From the NCBI GenBank assembly GCA_963703325.1, contig OY969805.1, forward strand, positions 2,046,001 to 2,110,000: a DNA stretch of 64,000 nucleotides, given 5' to 3'. This DNA is from Aquilonibacter sp963703325. GTDB taxonomy: Bacteria > Vulcanimicrobiota > Vulcanimicrobiia > Vulcanimicrobiales > Vulcanimicrobiaceae. Positions 61,868 to 64,000 of this stretch are shown one piece after another (within the stretch, counting starts at the first letter, position 1; each line of letters begins with the position of its first letter). Made by a program: the position numbers and the translations under genes. Under the pieces are notes generated by a model. It was not told the DNA's origin. It did no database searches and saw only the letters and a program-made list of their open reading frames with translations.

Positions 61868-62596
61868 ATGCCTGCGCGACGGTTTTTCGTTCGTGACGCG
61901 CATCGCGCCGGAGAAGTCGTCGCGATCTACGGCAGCGATGCGCATAAGATCGTCAATGTGTTGCGCCTGCGTGACGGCGACGTCATCGAGGTTGTCGACT
62001 CGCACGGCTCGATCTTCGCTGCAACGCTCGAGTCAAAAGCGGGCGCGCTCCAGGCACGGTTAGGTGAGCCACGTGAAACGCCGGCCCCGAGGGTCGTTAT
62101 CGACGTGGCGCAAGGCATTCCCAAAGGTCAGAAGATGGACTTCGTCGTCGAGAAGCTCGGGGAACTCGGCGTGCGCGCGCTGATCCCGCTGCGCAGCGAA
62201 CGCACGATCGTAGCCAATGTCGGACCGGCGAAGCTCGAACGTTGGCGTCGTCTCGCACACAGTGCGGCGCAGCAAAGCGGTCGCAACGATCTTCTCGCGG
62301 TGACCGAACCGTTACCGTTCGCGCAGCTGTGCCTGCAATTTTCGGAGTACGACGCGGTCATTTTTCCATGGGAGGTTGCCGAGCCGCAGCCGCTGCGCGA
62401 GGCGCTGCCCGCCATCGTGGGCGACGCTGCGCGGATTCTCGTGGTGGTCGGTCCCGAAGGGGGTTTCTCGCACGCCGAGGCCGAGTCGGCGAAGGCAGCG
62501 GGCGCGCATCTCGTCTCATTGGGTTCGCGCATCCTGCGCACCGAAACCGCCGCGCTGGCCGTCGTAGCGATCCTGGGATACGAGCTGCGATTGTAG
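61868..62596 (+). CDS. rsmE: 16S rRNA (uracil(1498)-N3)-methyltransferase
   Basis: A 242-residue SPOUT methyltransferase for m3U1498 of 16S rRNA. PARRFFVRDAHRAGE with a PUA-like start, KGQKMDFVVEKLGELGV, GPEGGFSHAEAE and LGSRILRTETAALAV are family signatures. Follows dnaJ by 13 bp, a common neighbour order. Confidence 0.94.
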   Translation: MPARRFFVRDAHRAGEVVAIYGSDAHKIVNVLRLRDGDVIEVVDSHGSIFAATLESKAGALQARLGEPRETPAPRVVIDVAQGIPKGQKMDFVVEKLGELGVRALIPLRSERTIVANVGPAKLERWRRLAHSAAQQSGRNDLLAVTEPLPFAQLCLQFSEYDAVIFPWEVAEPQPLREALPAIVGDAARILVVVGPEGGFSHAEAESAKAAGAHLVSLGSRILRTETAALAVVAILGYELRL

Positions 62597-62628
62597 AGGG
62601 TCGCGCCGATTGACGATAACGGTAGTAG

Positions 62629-64000
62629 ATGAATGAACGCGAAAGCGTAGGCCGCCTGCGCCGCGCGGGCGCGGTGAGCGCGCTAGCGGTCATCGGTGTC
62701 CTGGTCTTACAGGCCATTGTCCTCATCGTGCTCACGGTTACCACGCTTCCGCCCTCACGCTCGATGAACGCCAGCGGTCTGCGCCGGGGCTATACGATTC
62801 GCATTCTCTACGATGCCACGATCCATGACGAGGCGGATCTTCACCGTAGTATCGCGATCCTGAGCGCGTCGCAGGCGAATTTCGGGGACCTAAAACCGGA
62901 CGAAACCGCCCTACTGCAACGATTCTTGGCACGCCCAAACCGGGCAGATTCGCTAGCGCTTTTCGATCTTTTCAATGCCAAGACCAATGCCTACGAAGCA
63001 AGTGCGCGCAGGCGGCGCTCGGCGGTCCGGCTTTCCGCCATCGTCATCGGCCTGATCGCAATCGGCCTCGTCGTCTTCATTTACTATCGTGTGGCCCGGC
63101 CGGCCGAGGGGCGCTGGGCACGGATGGTCGAGCGACTTGAAGAGAGCCACGAGCGTCTCAGCTCAATGTTCGATTTCCATCCCGATGCGGTAGCCCTCAT
63201 CGACGCGGACAGCCGGATCGTTCGCGCGAACGCGGAGCTCGAGCGGCTGACGCTCTACCGCGCCGACGAATTGATCGGCGCACCGATCGACACGCTGGCG
63301 CCGGCGCAGGACGCGATCGAGCATGCGGGCCTCGCAACCCCGCTCTTTTCGGAGACGTCGCTGCGCTTCGATGCGGCGCTGCGTGCGAAGACCGGTGCGG
63401 CGGTGATGGTGCGCGTCGATACGGTGCCGATGCGCGCCGGCGGCGCGTTGGAGGGCGTCTATGTGATCGCGCGCGACGTCACGCACGAGCGAGAGCTCGA
63501 GTTTCGCGAGGGCGTACAGCGCGAGCGGTTGCGCTCGCTCTCGCGAATCGCCTCGGTGCATGCAAGCTCGGTCGACCGGCAGATCAGCGAGACGCTGCAG
63601 TTCGCGGTGCGGGCGCTGGAAATGCAAGGCGCCGCCGTGTCGCGCGTCTACGATGACGAAGTGAAGATCATTCACTCGGTTGGCGATGAGCTGCAGGCCG
63701 GCTATTCGTTTCCCTTTGCCGAGTCCTACACGCGCCACATCTTCGGAACGAGCAAGATGATCTCGTTCTGGAACTACGAGAGCAACGAGTGGGAAGAAGA
63801 TCCGGCGCAGGCTCGCTTCGGCTGGGGCGCGATGATCATCACCACCGCCTTTGCCGACGGGGTACCGGTTGGTGCGCTCGGCTTTATGTCGCGCAAAGAG
63901 CGGCGCCGGCCGTTCGAAGAGGCAGACTTAGATTTCGTTCGCGTCGTTGCCGCGATGATCGGTGCATCGCTTGCACGCGAGCGGCGCGAAGACGAACTTG
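62629..64000 (+). CDS. Membrane sensor with PAS and GAF domains (partial, cut by window end)
   Basis: An open frame from ATG 62629 to the window edge (457 codons). TM1 (about 14-38), an extracytoplasmic helical segment of about 80 residues, TM2 (about 128-150), a PAS domain (about 172-290; FDFHPDAVALIDADSRIVRANAEL, GVYVIARDVTHERE) and a GAF domain (from about 320; SFPFAESYTRHIF, GVPVGALGFMSRKERRPF-like). The effector lies outside the window; a histidine kinase or GGDEF/EAL output is likely. Confidence 0.8.
   Translation, partial: MNERESVGRLRRAGAVSALAVIGVLVLQAIVLIVLTVTTLPPSRSMNASGLRRGYTIRILYDATIHDEADLHRSIAILSASQANFGDLKPDETALLQRFLARPNRADSLALFDLFNAKTNAYEASARRRRSAVRLSAIVIGLIAIGLVVFIYYRVARPAEGRWARMVERLEESHERLSSMFDFHPDAVALIDADSRIVRANAELERLTLYRADELIGAPIDTLAPAQDAIEHAGLATPLFSETSLRFDAALRAKTGAAVMVRVDTVPMRAGGALEGVYVIARDVTHERELEFREGVQRERLRSLSRIASVHASSVDRQISETLQFAVRALEMQGAAVSRVYDDEVKIIHSVGDELQAGYSFPFAESYTRHIFGTSKMISFWNYESNEWEEDPAQARFGWGAMIITTAFADGVPVGALGFMSRKERRRPFEEADLDFVRVVAAMIGASLARERREDEL

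Overview
This window reads as chromosome from a GC-rich, didermal, uncultivated-type bacterium. A diderm envelope is indicated by a 540-residue porin-like protein with a signal peptide and a C-terminal Phe. The order rimP-nusA-ylxR-infB-rbfA-nrnA-truB-ribF and the xseA-xseB-tlyA-nadK-recN block are typical of Terrabacteria (Firmicutes, Cyanobacteria and relatives). Many genes start with GTG or TTG, and ATGA/GTGA stop-start overlaps are common. The mix suggests a lineage such as Candidatus Eremiobacterota (WPS-2); that placement is inference only. There is no rRNA, CRISPR array, prophage or IS element. One tRNA gene is present: initiator tRNA-Met.

Layout. 0-7 kb: DNA repair and RNA modification (xseAB, tlyA, nadK, recN) running into a two-gene split LigD (polymerase domain, ligase domain). 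7-11 kb: a secreted phosphoesterase, pyruvate kinase and a proline-rich membrane-anchored protein. 11.1-11.4 kb: an intergenic stretch that looks like a structured RNA with its own promoter and terminator. 11.4-19.9 kb: the transcription/translation operon rimP to ribF plus a TlpA-like lipoprotein. 20-26.7 kb: an unusual membrane-anchored Clp ATPase, a SIMPL protein, ferredoxin, an isoaspartyl methyltransferase-like gene, a NifU-like scaffold, a class I aldolase and a beta-hydroxyacid dehydrogenase.

26.7-31.5 kb is a phosphate-response island: an OmpR-type regulator, a PhoR-like kinase, pstB and a porin. Both pstB and the porin are preceded by three TTAA-type repeats with a 10-11 bp period, which look like Pho boxes. 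31.6-34.4 kb: the threonine degradation pair tdh-kbl, then thymidine kinase. 34.4-35.6 kb: a YXWGXW-type secreted protein with an AHAAP minisatellite. 35.6-41.9 kb: a compact his operon on the minus strand (hisG-C-B-H-F-[A.I.E fusion]-D). It is preceded by a classical leader-peptide attenuator with seven His codons, divergent from ridA.

42-57 kb is accessory: a CreD-like membrane protein, a CarF/plasmanylethanolamine desaturase-like gene, SDR and DUF427 genes, a Cys-rich CWC protein, an S10 peptidase, tandem secreted paralogues, a multi-TM sensor, adenosine deaminase, a DtxR-type regulator, a rhomboid protease, DinG and an S1/P1 nuclease. Five genes in this part are split by apparent single-base frameshifts, meaning either real decay or consensus errors. 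57-64 kb: acetyl-CoA synthetase, a TlpA-like protein whose 3' end carries a CIRCE operator, hrcA-dnaJ-rsmE, and a PAS/GAF sensor cut by the window edge.

The strongest new observations are the his attenuator, the HisA-HisI-HisE fusion, the paired Pho boxes that make the porin a phosphate-starvation candidate, and the membrane-anchored Clp ATPase that lacks both the M-domain and the ClpP-docking segment.
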